From CAWBRT01 sp049519595 (lineage in GTDB: Bacteria; Acidobacteriota; Terriglobia; Terriglobales; Acidobacteriaceae), in contig JBEKQP010000202.1 of NCBI GenBank assembly GCA_049519595.1, positions 1 to 8,527 of the forward strand: a DNA stretch of 8,527 nucleotides, written 5' to 3'. The first letter of the stretch is position 1; every line of letters starts with the position of its first letter. Positions 1 to 6,350 of this stretch are shown here, piece after piece. The notes beneath the pieces are model-generated. The model was not told the origin of the DNA. It saw only the letters and a program-made list of their open reading frames with translations, and searched no databases. Position numbers and translations under genes: made by a program.

Positions 1-1
1 C

Positions 2-2002
2 AATAATCATTCCGCCCGGCTGAAGCTGGGCGAACTCTATTTGCTGGGCGGGTCGGCTGAGCAGGCCAGCAAAGAGGCCAGGAACGTGATTGCCGTTGCC
101 GGCCCGAGCGCCGATGCCTTCGAGTTGCTGGGCACCGCAGCGGCTGCCGACGAGGACGAGTCGGTGGCCATCGACTCTTATCGTCGCGTCCTGGAACTTG
201 ACCCGACGCGGATGAAAGTAGCCATCTCGCTGGCCCAGCTATTGGACCGTATCGGCAAAGACGAGGAAGCGCGGGAGGTATTGCAAAAGACCGCCCTGTT
301 GCAGCCGCGGAGCGCCGCGCCGTATCTGGCGCTTGGCCGTCTTGCCGAGGGAAATGCGCGTATGGAGGATGCCGAACAAGCCTACCGCAAGGCGGTCGAA
401 ACCGAGGACACGGTCGAAACTAAGTTGCGCCTGGCGCAATTTCTGGAACGCTCGGCGCGCATGGATGAGGCGCGGAAGATTCTCGGCGCAGTGGATGTTT
501 CCCGTCCCGGCTCGCCGCCTGTTCTTGGCGATTTCGAACTGCTGGCAGGAGACCCGGTGATGGCCGGCAACAGCTACGCCGTACGCCTACAGGTGGGAGC
601 TGAAGCGGAATTGGGACGGCAACCGGAGCAGAGGAAGCGATATCGCACGCAATTGATTTCGCGGCTGATCGAGGCGGACATTCAGGCCTTCCAGCGTAGC
701 GAGCCCGCGCAGGTCGCAGGGCTGATGAAGGCGGCCCGTGAGCATCTGGCGGCTTACGGAGGCGAGCTCGACCCCGCTACGCGGTGCATTCTGACGGCCG
801 AACTTGAACTCATCGACGGCGACCTGACGGTAGCAGCGGCGGAGGCACGGAAAGCGGTTGCGATAGCGCCCGATTCGCCGTCGGCCCATTACGTGGTGGG
901 ATTGCTGCACCAGAGGATGCGAGACAATGCGGGCGCCGTGACTGAGTGGCAGACGGCTTTGCAGACAGCCTCCGGCTTTGCGCCGGCCAGCATCGCGCTG
1001 GCCGACACGGCACTGCGCTCGGGCGACGTCCGCCTGGCGGAGGAGTACGTCGTTCCGGTGTTGCGCCGGGAACCGGCCAATTTGCGGGCTTTGGTTATAT
1101 TCTGCCGCGTGCTTGAGGGCAAGGGAATCTACCCGGCGGCGCGCGTGGTTGCGAATCGGGTTGCGGCCATCGACAATGCCTCGGCCCAAGCGGGCATTTT
1201 GCGTGGAGAAATCGCACTGGCGGAGCATCAGATTGCCTCCGCAATGCTCAACTATGAAGAGGCCCTGGTGCTCGATCCAACTTCCGCGGAGGCGATGCAG
1301 GGTCTAATCCGGACCTATCGCGAGGGAGAAATCACGCGTCCGATGCTGCTGCAGATGGAACAGCTAGCGGCGAGCGACAAGAACTTAGCGGACCTCATGG
1401 AATTGACGGGACGGCTGTTGGCCGAACGCGGCTGGACGCAGGATGCAATTCGCTGTCTGCGGCGCGCCTCCGAGATGGACCAGGAGCGCGATTCCACCGC
1501 GTGGGAAGTGGCGAAGCTGCTCGCACGGCATGGCCACAAAATTGCCGCGGCCGATTCGGCCATCAGGGTGCGCGAGCTTTCCACCTTGCTGGCGGGGGCG
1601 GAGGCCGAGCGCAAGGACGACTTGGCTGCGGCAGTGCGCGACTATGAAGCAGCCGTGCACGGCGGAGACAACAGCGGGGTTTCGGCCAATAATCTCGCCT
1701 GGATTTACGCGCGGCAAGGACGCGAACTTGACCGGGCGCTGGCCCTGGCTATGCATGCGCGCGAGCTTGCGCCGGAAGACCCGGCGGTGCTCGATACCCT
1801 TGGGGTCGTGCACTTGGCCCGACGCGAGTACTCGCGTGCCGTCAGCGTACTGGAACTGGCGCGCGCTCGGGCCCACGCCAAAGGGCAGAACGGGACAGCC
1901 GTGCTGGCCGAGGTGAATCATCATTTGGCGGAAGCTTATCTGCGCGCCGGCCAAACAGAGCAGGCTGCATTGCTGGCCGGCAGCCGCGTGCGAACTCGCT
2001 GA
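2..2002 (+). CDS. TPR-repeat protein, 5' end outside the window
   Basis: The frame is open from the left edge (it reads NNHSARLKLGELYLL before a TTG at 41), so the gene very probably begins upstream. The TTG at 41 lies inside a TPR-like helix and is not a convincing start. The visible 666 codons are almost entirely helical tetratricopeptide units. Typical pieces are YRRVLELDP, AEQAYRKAVE, YEEALVLDP and, near the C-terminus, NNLAWIYARQG followed by DRALALAMHARELAPEDPAV and LDTLGVVHLARREYSRAV. TPR arrays act as protein-binding scaffolds. The closing NNLAW/LDTLG pattern is common in very large bacterial TPR proteins, including those near exopolysaccharide or PEP-CTERM loci, but no such neighbour is visible here. 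The N-terminus is missing, so a signal peptide or membrane anchor cannot be judged. No enzymatic domain is seen. It ends at TGA 2000-2002. The family is secure; the specific role is unknown. Confidence 0.88.
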   Translation, partial: NNHSARLKLGELYLLGGSAEQASKEARNVIAVAGPSADAFELLGTAAAADEDESVAIDSYRRVLELDPTRMKVAISLAQLLDRIGKDEEAREVLQKTALLQPRSAAPYLALGRLAEGNARMEDAEQAYRKAVETEDTVETKLRLAQFLERSARMDEARKILGAVDVSRPGSPPVLGDFELLAGDPVMAGNSYAVRLQVGAEAELGRQPEQRKRYRTQLISRLIEADIQAFQRSEPAQVAGLMKAAREHLAAYGGELDPATRCILTAELELIDGDLTVAAAEARKAVAIAPDSPSAHYVVGLLHQRMRDNAGAVTEWQTALQTASGFAPASIALADTALRSGDVRLAEEYVVPVLRREPANLRALVIFCRVLEGKGIYPAARVVANRVAAIDNASAQAGILRGEIALAEHQIASAMLNYEEALVLDPTSAEAMQGLIRTYREGEITRPMLLQMEQLAASDKNLADLMELTGRLLAERGWTQDAIRCLRRASEMDQERDSTAWEVAKLLARHGHKIAAADSAIRVRELSTLLAGAEAERKDDLAAAVRDYEAAVHGGDNSGVSANNLAWIYARQGRELDRALALAMHARELAPEDPAVLDTLGVVHLARREYSRAVSVLELARARAHAKGQNGTAVLAEVNHHLAEAYLRAGQTEQAALLAGSRVRTR

Positions 2003-2068
2003 GGGACGGTTCGCTGATTGCTCCAGCATCGGCTGACTGCGGCAGACAAAGGGCACAACACTTTGGGA

Positions 2069-2211
2069 GGCTGATGAAAAACTCGCATCAGTGTCATCCT
2101 GAGCTCGCGCCGATTTTGCGCTTGGGATCTGCTTTGCTTTTAGCACGCGCAGACAGCAGATCCTTCGCTTCGCTCAGGATGACACCCTCAGAAAACAGTT
2201 TTTCAGCAGCC
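2069..2211. repeat. Nested inverted repeat, REP/MITE-like non-coding element
   Basis: Three pairs of arms nest around one centre. The outer arms GGCTGATGAAAAACT (2069-2083) and AGTTTTTCAGCAGCC (2197-2211) match at 14 of 15 positions. The middle arms AGTGTCATCCTGAGC (2090-2104) and GCTCAGGATGACACC (2172-2186) match at 14 of 15. The inner arms GGATCTGCT (2125-2133) and AGCAGATCC (2155-2163) match perfectly. The whole 143 bp could fold into one long hairpin. It has no credible reading frame and fills most of the 2003-2288 gap between the TPR gene and the acetyltransferase gene. From memory, a TGTCATCCTGAGCGAAGCGAAGGATCT-like core is scattered through many acidobacterial genomes; a search is needed to confirm this. 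No target-site duplication was identified. It could also end transcription of the TPR gene, for which no other terminator is visible. Confidence 0.75.
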
Positions 2212-2288
2212 AGTTAGAACCGAGTGCAACCCTTGTAATCTGATCAGCGTCCTTGCGCACATCTCGTTTCTCGCGATACAACCGAAGT

Positions 2289-2795
2289 GTGTTTACTTTG
2301 AGAGATTACCGGCTCGGCGACTTCGAAGAACTGTACAGAATCGACACCGACTGCTTCGAGCCGGGGATTGCCTATTCCCGCGGCGAGTTGCAGAGCTATG
2401 TCCAGCGAAAGCAGTCATTCTGCATCATTGCCGAACCTGAAGCCAAAGCCGCAGCCGTGGAATCGGCCAGCGTCGCGGCAGAAGCTGCGGCGGGCAAGCG
2501 CAAAGAGCGCATTGCGGGTTTTGTGGTGGTCGAACTGCAACGCCAGGCCATTGGACACGTCATTACCCTCGATGTCCGTCGCGACTTTCGCCGACACCAC
2601 CTGGGAACGCTGCTGATGCAGGCTGCCGAAGAGAGAGTTCGCAAACTTGGCGGCTTCATGATGGAACTGGAGACGGCGGTTAACAATGCCGCGGCATTGG
2701 CGTTCTATGAGCGGCATCGCTATAAGATTCTCAGGCGACTGCCGCGCTACTATGCGCACAATCTGGATGCACTGTTTATGACAAAACGGCTGTAA
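2289..2795 (+). CDS. GNAT-family N-acetyltransferase (RimI-like)
   Basis: A 168-residue protein of the GNAT fold, which transfers acetyl from acetyl-CoA to an amino group; the RimI branch acetylates protein N-termini, but the substrate here cannot be named. It begins FTLRDYRLGDFEELYRID, the usual first strand and helix. The acetyl-CoA motif A is ITLDVRRDFRRHHLGTLLM, where the canonical R/Q-x-x-G-x-G/A loop reads RRHHLG, lacking the first glycine. The later VNNAAALAFYERHRYKIL is the typical N-x-x-A-x-x-F/LYE-x-x-G/Y-F/Y motif. An alanine- and glutamate-rich stretch (roughly EAKAAAVESASVAAEAAAGK) sits between early strands and is probably a loop insertion. I chose the GTG at 2289 because the fold begins right after it; an in-frame TTG at 2253 would add 12 residues that do not resemble the family. 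Neither start has a clear ribosome site. The stop at 2793-2795 lies just before a strong terminator. Confidence 0.85.
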   Translation: MFTLRDYRLGDFEELYRIDTDCFEPGIAYSRGELQSYVQRKQSFCIIAEPEAKAAAVESASVAAEAAAGKRKERIAGFVVVELQRQAIGHVITLDVRRDFRRHHLGTLLMQAAEERVRKLGGFMMELETAVNNAAALAFYERHRYKILRRLPRYYAHNLDALFMTKRL

Positions 2796-2815
2796 GGGCG
2801 GCTCGCCACAAAGGA

Positions 2816-2843
2816 AAAAGGCGCTCGGAAGCGAGCGCCTTTT
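2816..2843. terminator. Bidirectional intrinsic terminator
   Basis: A perfect 12-bp stem, AAAAGGCGCTCG (2816-2827) and CGAGCGCCTTTT (2832-2843), closes on a GAAG loop. The stem is GC-rich next to the loop, and the A/T ends supply a U-tract on whichever strand is transcribed. It lies between the convergent acetyltransferase gene (plus) and the csbD gene (minus), so it can end both transcripts. Confidence 0.9.
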
Positions 2844-2875
2844 GGGGGAATTGAATTTCAGGGTGCGAGGGTTGC

Positions 2876-3121
2876 CTAGGCGACGTCTTCGTCATCGCGA
2901 TTCGTTTTCTGTTCGCGAGGCGTTTCGTTCTTCTGCTGGGCCTTGTTCATGGCGTCACGTCCAGCGTCCTTGATCTTTCCAAAGGCATTCTGCACCTTAC
3001 CCTTGATCTGCTCTTTCGCGCCTTCGGCCTGAGCGTCTTTGTCTCCGGTCCATTCTCCGACCTGCCGCTCGACCCGGCCCTTGATGTCCTTAATCTTGCC
3101 TTCTACGCGGTCCTTATCCAT
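2876..3121 (-). CDS. csbD: CsbD-family stress-response protein
   Basis: An 81-residue, highly charged, helical protein starting MDKDRVEGKIKDIKGRVE. The CsbD signature is clear: an N-terminal D-x-x-EGK-x-K-x-x-KG-x-x-K/R segment, then VGEWTGDKDAQAEGAKEQIKGK, the WTGD-x-x-x-x-x-EG-x-x-x-Q-x-KGK core. The tail (about residues 64-81) is hydrophilic and low-complexity, longer than in the shortest family members. In Bacillus subtilis CsbD belongs to the sigma-B general stress regulon; its biochemical function is not known. The frame is open 30 codons further upstream, but the ATG at 3121 is chosen because it matches the family start and has AAGGAG ten bases upstream. It lies 106 bp downstream of the Lmo0937-type gene on the same strand and ends against the shared terminator. 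The two small genes may form one transcript. A TTGACG at 3169-3164 could be a -35 element for a separate promoter, but I see no good -10. Confidence 0.92.
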   Translation of the reverse strand: MDKDRVEGKIKDIKGRVERQVGEWTGDKDAQAEGAKEQIKGKVQNAFGKIKDAGRDAMNKAQQKNETPREQKTNRDDEDVA

Positions 3122-3131
3122 TTCAGTTCTA

Positions 3132-3137
3132 CTCCTT
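3132..3137 (-). promoter_or_regulatory. Ribosome binding site of csbD
   Basis: AAGGAG on the minus strand, ten bases before the ATG at 3121. It settles the start in favour of the short 81-residue form over the longer open frame. Confidence 0.75.
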
Positions 3138-3227
3138 AGTTTGTTTCCTTCGTTAAATCCTTCCGTCAAATGCCCGAATGACGACTTCTGGCCGACAGCA
3201 GCTTGATTCAAACAGCCACTACCGCCT

Positions 3228-3380
3228 TCACAAAGTCATTCTTCGCCCTGAAATGAGCTGGAAGCACAGAGCGATCACCGCCAACACCAACAGGATGTGA
3301 ATGAACCCTCCGAAGGTATAGCTGGTGACTATTCCCAACAGCCACAGCACCAGAAGGATCACGAACAGAGTCCAAAGCAT
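3228..3380 (-). CDS. Lmo0937-family small membrane protein
   Basis: A 50-residue protein reading MLWTLFVILLVLWLLGIVTS, then YTFGGFIHILLVLAVIALCF and QLISGRRMTL. It has two hydrophobic membrane segments (about residues 3-18 and 26-41) joined by a short SYTFGG turn, with a basic RR near the end. This matches the small Lmo0937-type family (MLW-x-x...LW-x-x-G...GG-x-x-H-x-LLV-x-A), a predicted inner-membrane peptide of unknown function. The start is strongly supported: GGAGGT lies seven bases before the ATG, one of the best ribosome sites in the window. It stands alone between nadB (198 bp upstream) and csbD (106 bp downstream), all on the minus strand. Membrane peptides of this family often sit beside CsbD or other stress genes, so a role in envelope or osmotic stress is a reasonable inference, though unproven. 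A longer open frame in another register (3208-3402) covers the same bases but resembles no protein I know. Confidence 0.9.
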   Translation of the reverse strand: MLWTLFVILLVLWLLGIVTSYTFGGFIHILLVLAVIALCFQLISGRRMTL

Positions 3381-3387
3381 AGCGTTT

Positions 3388-3393
3388 ACCTCC
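3388..3393 (-). promoter_or_regulatory. Strong ribosome binding site of the Lmo0937-type gene
   Basis: GGAGGT on the minus strand, seven bases before the ATG at 3380. It is a near-perfect anti-Shine-Dalgarno match in a window where most genes have weak sites, and supports the 50-codon gene as real. Confidence 0.8.
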
Positions 3394-3396
3394 GCT

Positions 3397-3408
3397 TGCC
3401 AATTGGCA
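3397..3408. promoter_or_regulatory. Perfect 12-bp palindrome, possible operator
   Basis: TGCCAATTGGCA is its own reverse complement and lies just upstream of the ribosome site of the Lmo0937-type gene. Its size and position suit a repressor site or the 5' leader of that transcript. No convincing -10/-35 pair was found around it, and a 12-bp palindrome can occur by chance, so the call is tentative. The rest of 3409-3580 shows no gene I can support. Confidence 0.3.
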
Positions 3409-3580
3409 TTGCCTCTGGAATTGCTAACAGGATTAGACGGGACAGGCGGGGTCTCGGGTTGTGAGGAATCGAGGGTTCACGCGCGATTGCGAAAGGCAGG
3501 TGCTGAAAGGGGGCAGGGGCAGAGTAGGGAAGCATCCCAGGACAGGCGAACCTCCTGCTCCGTTTCGCCAAGGCTCGGCT

Positions 3581-5155
3581 CTACTCGAAGCGCACCTTAT
3601 CGTCGACGATGAGTGAGTGCTTCAGGAAGCGCGCGTCGTTGTGAGCAGGGTAGTCCAGCCGATAATGTGCACCCCGGCTTTCCTCGCGCGCTAGGGCAGA
3701 GCGGGCTATTAATTGGGCTACGGCAACCACGTTTTGGGCCTCCCACTCGCGACGGCAGTGCGCTTCCGGCAGTTGGGCTTGCAACTCTTTCAAGGCGGCG
3801 ATGGCGCCACGGAGGCGCTTACCTTCGCGCACGATTCCGACCTCGCGCCACATCAAATCCTTGAGGGCAGAGATTTGGCTTTCGAGCGCAGGATTGGAGA
3901 GAACCTTGCCGCCGTTCACCGCCTTCTTGGTCTTGCCGCCAGAAGAGTCTTTGCCGTGCTTCACTAGAGTTGCTTCGCTACCCATGTAGCCGGCGGCGCG
4001 CGCGCCGTAGACCAGGCCTTCGAGCAGGGAATTGCTCGCCAGGCGGTTGGCTCCGTGGACACCGGTGCAGGCAGCTTCGCCAGAGGCATAAAGTCCGGGA
4101 AGCGAGGTGCGGCCGCAGAGATCGGTGCGAATGCCTCCCATCGCGTAATGAGCCGCAGGACGGATCGGCACGAGATCCGTGGCAAGATCGATGTTGTATT
4201 TCAGACAGGTGCTGTAAATGCGCGGGAATCGCTTCTCCAGGCGTTCGCCATTCTTGTGGGTAAGATCAAGATAGACGACCGGCTCAGGCGCCGGAGAAAT
4301 CTCAAGCTCGTGGGCAATGGCGCGGGCGACGATGTCACGCGGAGCCAGCTCAGCCATATCGTGATACTTCGGCATGAACCGGCCGAGATTGGCATTGCGC
4401 AAGTAAGCGCCTTCTCCGCGCAGCGCTTCGGAGAGCAGAAAGCGTGGCGCGTTTTTCAAATAAAGAGCTGTCGGATGGAATTGAATAAATTCCATGTCGC
4501 TGATTTCGGCGCCGGCCCGAAAGGCCATTGCGACACCATCGCCCGTAGCAACTCCGGGGTTCGTGGTATTGGCATAGACTTGGCCCATGCCGCCGGTGGC
4601 TAACATGATGGCCGCCGCCCTGATTTTTTCCGGCTCACCGTTCTCGTTCAGCAGATGAATGCCGACGACGCGGTCGTCTTCCATCCAGAGGCCGGTGGCA
4701 AATCCGAATTCACGAAATGAAATATGCTTGAGAGAGGCGGCGCGGTGGTAGAGTGCGCGGCCGATTTCGCGTCCAGTGGAATCGCCGCTGGCGTGCAGCA
4801 CGCGGTTGCGGCTGTGCGCGCCCTCGCGGGTAAACGAGAGCTTGGTGCCTTGCTTATCGAACTGGGTGCCCCACTTGATGAGTTCCTCGATGCGAAGCGG
4901 GCCTTCCTCGACGAGAATGCGCGCCGCATCGCTGTTACAGAGGCCGTCGCCGGCAACCAGCGTGTCCTGCAGATGCAGGCAAATCTCGTCCTCATCGCTG
5001 AGGGCGACCGCGATGCCGCCCTGGGCATACTGCGTGTTCGATTCGCTGAGTTCGAGCTTGGCCAGACAAAGCACACGCCCATATGCGCACAGCTCGATTG
5101 CAGCCCGCATGCCGGCGATGCCGGCGCCCACGACTATGAAGTCCGTTTCCTGCAC
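3581..5155 (-). CDS. nadB: L-aspartate oxidase NadB
   Basis: A 524-residue cytosolic FAD enzyme that oxidises L-aspartate to iminoaspartate, the first step of de novo NAD synthesis; NadA then forms quinolinate. The N-terminus holds the FAD dinucleotide motif GAGIAG (residues 10-15). Family landmarks follow in order: SNTQYAQGGIAVAL, TREGAHSRNRVLHASGDSTGRE (containing Glu111), GMGQVYANTTNPGVATGDG, FIQFHPTALY, APRDIVARAI (Arg273), HYAMGGI (His336) and GVHGANRLASNSLLEGLVYG (Arg371). These correspond to E. coli Glu121, Arg290, His351 and Arg386, so the active site looks intact. The length is close to the usual 520-540. HYAMGGI and HGANRLASNSL distinguish it from succinate dehydrogenase and fumarate reductase subunits. 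The start is GTG at 5155 with GAGG four bases upstream. It is divergent from aroB; nadA and nadC are not in the window. Confidence 0.96.
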   Translation of the reverse strand: MQETDFIVVGAGIAGMRAAIELCAYGRVLCLAKLELSESNTQYAQGGIAVALSDEDEICLHLQDTLVAGDGLCNSDAARILVEEGPLRIEELIKWGTQFDKQGTKLSFTREGAHSRNRVLHASGDSTGREIGRALYHRAASLKHISFREFGFATGLWMEDDRVVGIHLLNENGEPEKIRAAAIMLATGGMGQVYANTTNPGVATGDGVAMAFRAGAEISDMEFIQFHPTALYLKNAPRFLLSEALRGEGAYLRNANLGRFMPKYHDMAELAPRDIVARAIAHELEISPAPEPVVYLDLTHKNGERLEKRFPRIYSTCLKYNIDLATDLVPIRPAAHYAMGGIRTDLCGRTSLPGLYASGEAACTGVHGANRLASNSLLEGLVYGARAAGYMGSEATLVKHGKDSSGGKTKKAVNGGKVLSNPALESQISALKDLMWREVGIVREGKRLRGAIAALKELQAQLPEAHCRREWEAQNVVAVAQLIARSALAREESRGAHYRLDYPAHNDARFLKHSLIVDDKVRFE

Positions 5156-5182
5156 GAGTCCTCACTTCACCCAATGCAGCCA

Positions 5183-5212
5183 AATATATCATTGCAGCAG
5201 TGCGCAACTGAA
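5183..5212 (-). promoter_or_regulatory. Possible nadB promoter
   Basis: On the minus strand, TATATT (5188-5183) is a good -10 match. A weak -35, TTCAGT (5212-5207), lies 18 bases upstream. Transcription would begin near 5176, giving a leader of about 20 bases before the GTG at 5155. It sits in the 97-bp gap shared with aroB. Confidence 0.35.
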
Positions 5213-5240
5213 CAACTTCGTGCTTTGGGCGAGGCTGCGC

Positions 5241-5246
5241 TAGAAT
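5241..5246 (+). promoter_or_regulatory. Possible aroB -10 element
   Basis: TAGAAT, five of six bases of the consensus -10, ends six bases before the TTG start of aroB. No good -35 is seen 16-18 bases upstream. If used, transcription would start at or next to the start codon, giving a leaderless mRNA. The TAG at 5241 is also the in-frame stop that limits how far upstream aroB could begin. Confidence 0.35.
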
Positions 5247-5252
5247 AATTAC

Positions 5253-6350
5253 TTGATACGCGTAAGCATCAATACGATTTCGAAGCCGTATGAAGCTCTG
5301 ATCGAGCAGGCGGTGCTGCGCTCCGCCGGGACTTATATACGGGAGCTGATGCCGAATGCAGGCAGATTGTTCACGCTCACCGTGGCTCCTGTGCGCAAGC
5401 ATTTCGGCAAGACTCTGGCACAATCTTTTGAGGCGGCGAAGCTGGAGAATGCCTTCGTCGAGATGCCCAATGGAGAGCGCTACAAGACTCTTTCGACGGT
5501 GGAGGAGCTTGGCCGCCGTCTGGTGAGACTGGGGGCGGATCGGGGTTCCACGCTGGTGACGCTGGGCGGAGGAGTGGTGGGAGACGTGGGCGGATTTCTC
5601 GCTTCGATCTATATGCGGGGAATAGCCTTTGTTCAGATCCCCACGACTTTCCTCGCGCATATCGATTCTTCCGTCGGCGGCAAGACGGGCGTGAACCTGG
5701 CGCTCGGAAAGAATCTGCTGGGCACCTTCAAGCAACCCTCCATGGTGCTGATCGATCCCGATGTGCTGCTGACATTGCCCGACCGGGAGTTCAGTTCAGG
5801 GCTGTTTGAAGCGCTGAAAACCGGAATTATCCGCAATCCGCGTATTTTCGACTTTATGGAAGAGAACCGTGATCGTATTCTGCGGCGCGATCCGGGCACG
5901 ATGGAATGGCTGATTGCCGAGTGTCTACGGGTGAAGGCGAGCGTGGTGGGCGAGGACGAAGAGGAGCACGGGCTGCGGAAGATTCTGAATTTTGGCCACA
6001 CCATCGGACACGCGCTGGAAGCGGAAACGAGTTACCGGCACTTCTTGCACGGAGAGGCCGTGGCGTGGGGCATGATCGCGGCAACCATGATTTCCGCGGG
6101 CATGCAGAAAACCGATTCGAAGACGGCGCAACGGATTATCAGCGCAATTCTGGCGTATGCGCCTCTGCCCAAGGTCGACGTGAAGCCGCGCAACATTCTG
6201 CGGCGCTTGACCCGCGACAAGAAGGTCATCAGCGGCAAGATTCAGTGGGTGCTGCCGCTTGAAATTGGCAAGGCGGAGCTTGTAACCGATGCGCCTGAGC
6301 GCGCAATTCTGCAATCGATTGAAGAACTTCGCTACCTGTCGCAAGCGTGA
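5253..6350 (+). CDS. aroB: 3-dehydroquinate synthase AroB
   Basis: A 365-residue cytosolic enzyme that converts DAHP to 3-dehydroquinate, the second step of the shikimate pathway, using NAD and a divalent metal. The NAD-binding loop LGGGVVGDVGGFLAS spans residues 104-118, and QIPTTFLAHIDSSVGGKTGVN covers 128-148. The metal ligands expected from known structures are present: Glu186 in GLFEALKTG, His249 in LNFGHTIGH and His266 in HGEAV. The family lysine after that glutamate (Lys189) and the DKK near the C-terminus are kept. Length is normal. GLFEALKTG differs from the common GxAEVIKYG but keeps the key residues. The only plausible start upstream of the fold is TTG at 5253, because an in-frame TAG occurs at 5241; no ribosome site is visible. 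Its last four bases overlap ubiE (GTGA), so the two are probably cotranscribed and translationally coupled. It is divergent from nadB. Confidence 0.96.
   Translation: MIRVSINTISKPYEALIEQAVLRSAGTYIRELMPNAGRLFTLTVAPVRKHFGKTLAQSFEAAKLENAFVEMPNGERYKTLSTVEELGRRLVRLGADRGSTLVTLGGGVVGDVGGFLASIYMRGIAFVQIPTTFLAHIDSSVGGKTGVNLALGKNLLGTFKQPSMVLIDPDVLLTLPDREFSSGLFEALKTGIIRNPRIFDFMEENRDRILRRDPGTMEWLIAECLRVKASVVGEDEEEHGLRKILNFGHTIGHALEAETSYRHFLHGEAVAWGMIAATMISAGMQKTDSKTAQRIISAILAYAPLPKVDVKPRNILRRLTRDKKVISGKIQWVLPLEIGKAELVTDAPERAILQSIEELRYLSQA

Noticed and set aside
587..1228. Long minus-strand open frame (213 codons) antisense to the TPR gene
   Set aside because: Its product is rich in Arg, His and Gln with no recognisable fold. 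Such frames arise opposite GC-rich coding sequence, and the plus-strand TPR repeats explain the region.
1385..2146. Minus-strand open frame (253 codons) over the end of the TPR gene and part of the repeat
   Set aside because: It has no family resemblance, begins inside the palindromic element and is antisense to clear TPR units.
3545..3569. Inverted repeat GGCGAA...TTCGCC downstream of nadB, considered as a terminator
   Set aside because: The stem is only six base pairs around a 13-base loop and has no T-tract on the nadB strand.
3386..3571. 61-codon minus-strand frame between nadB and the small membrane gene
   Set aside because: Its product is Pro/Arg-rich with no membrane segment or family pattern. 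An AGGAGG lies 15 bases before an internal ATG, which is too far for a normal ribosome site.
4992..5735. Minus-strand open frame spanning the nadB start, the divergent gap and the start of aroB
   Set aside because: It overlaps two well-identified genes and their shared promoter, and its composition looks like a shadow frame.
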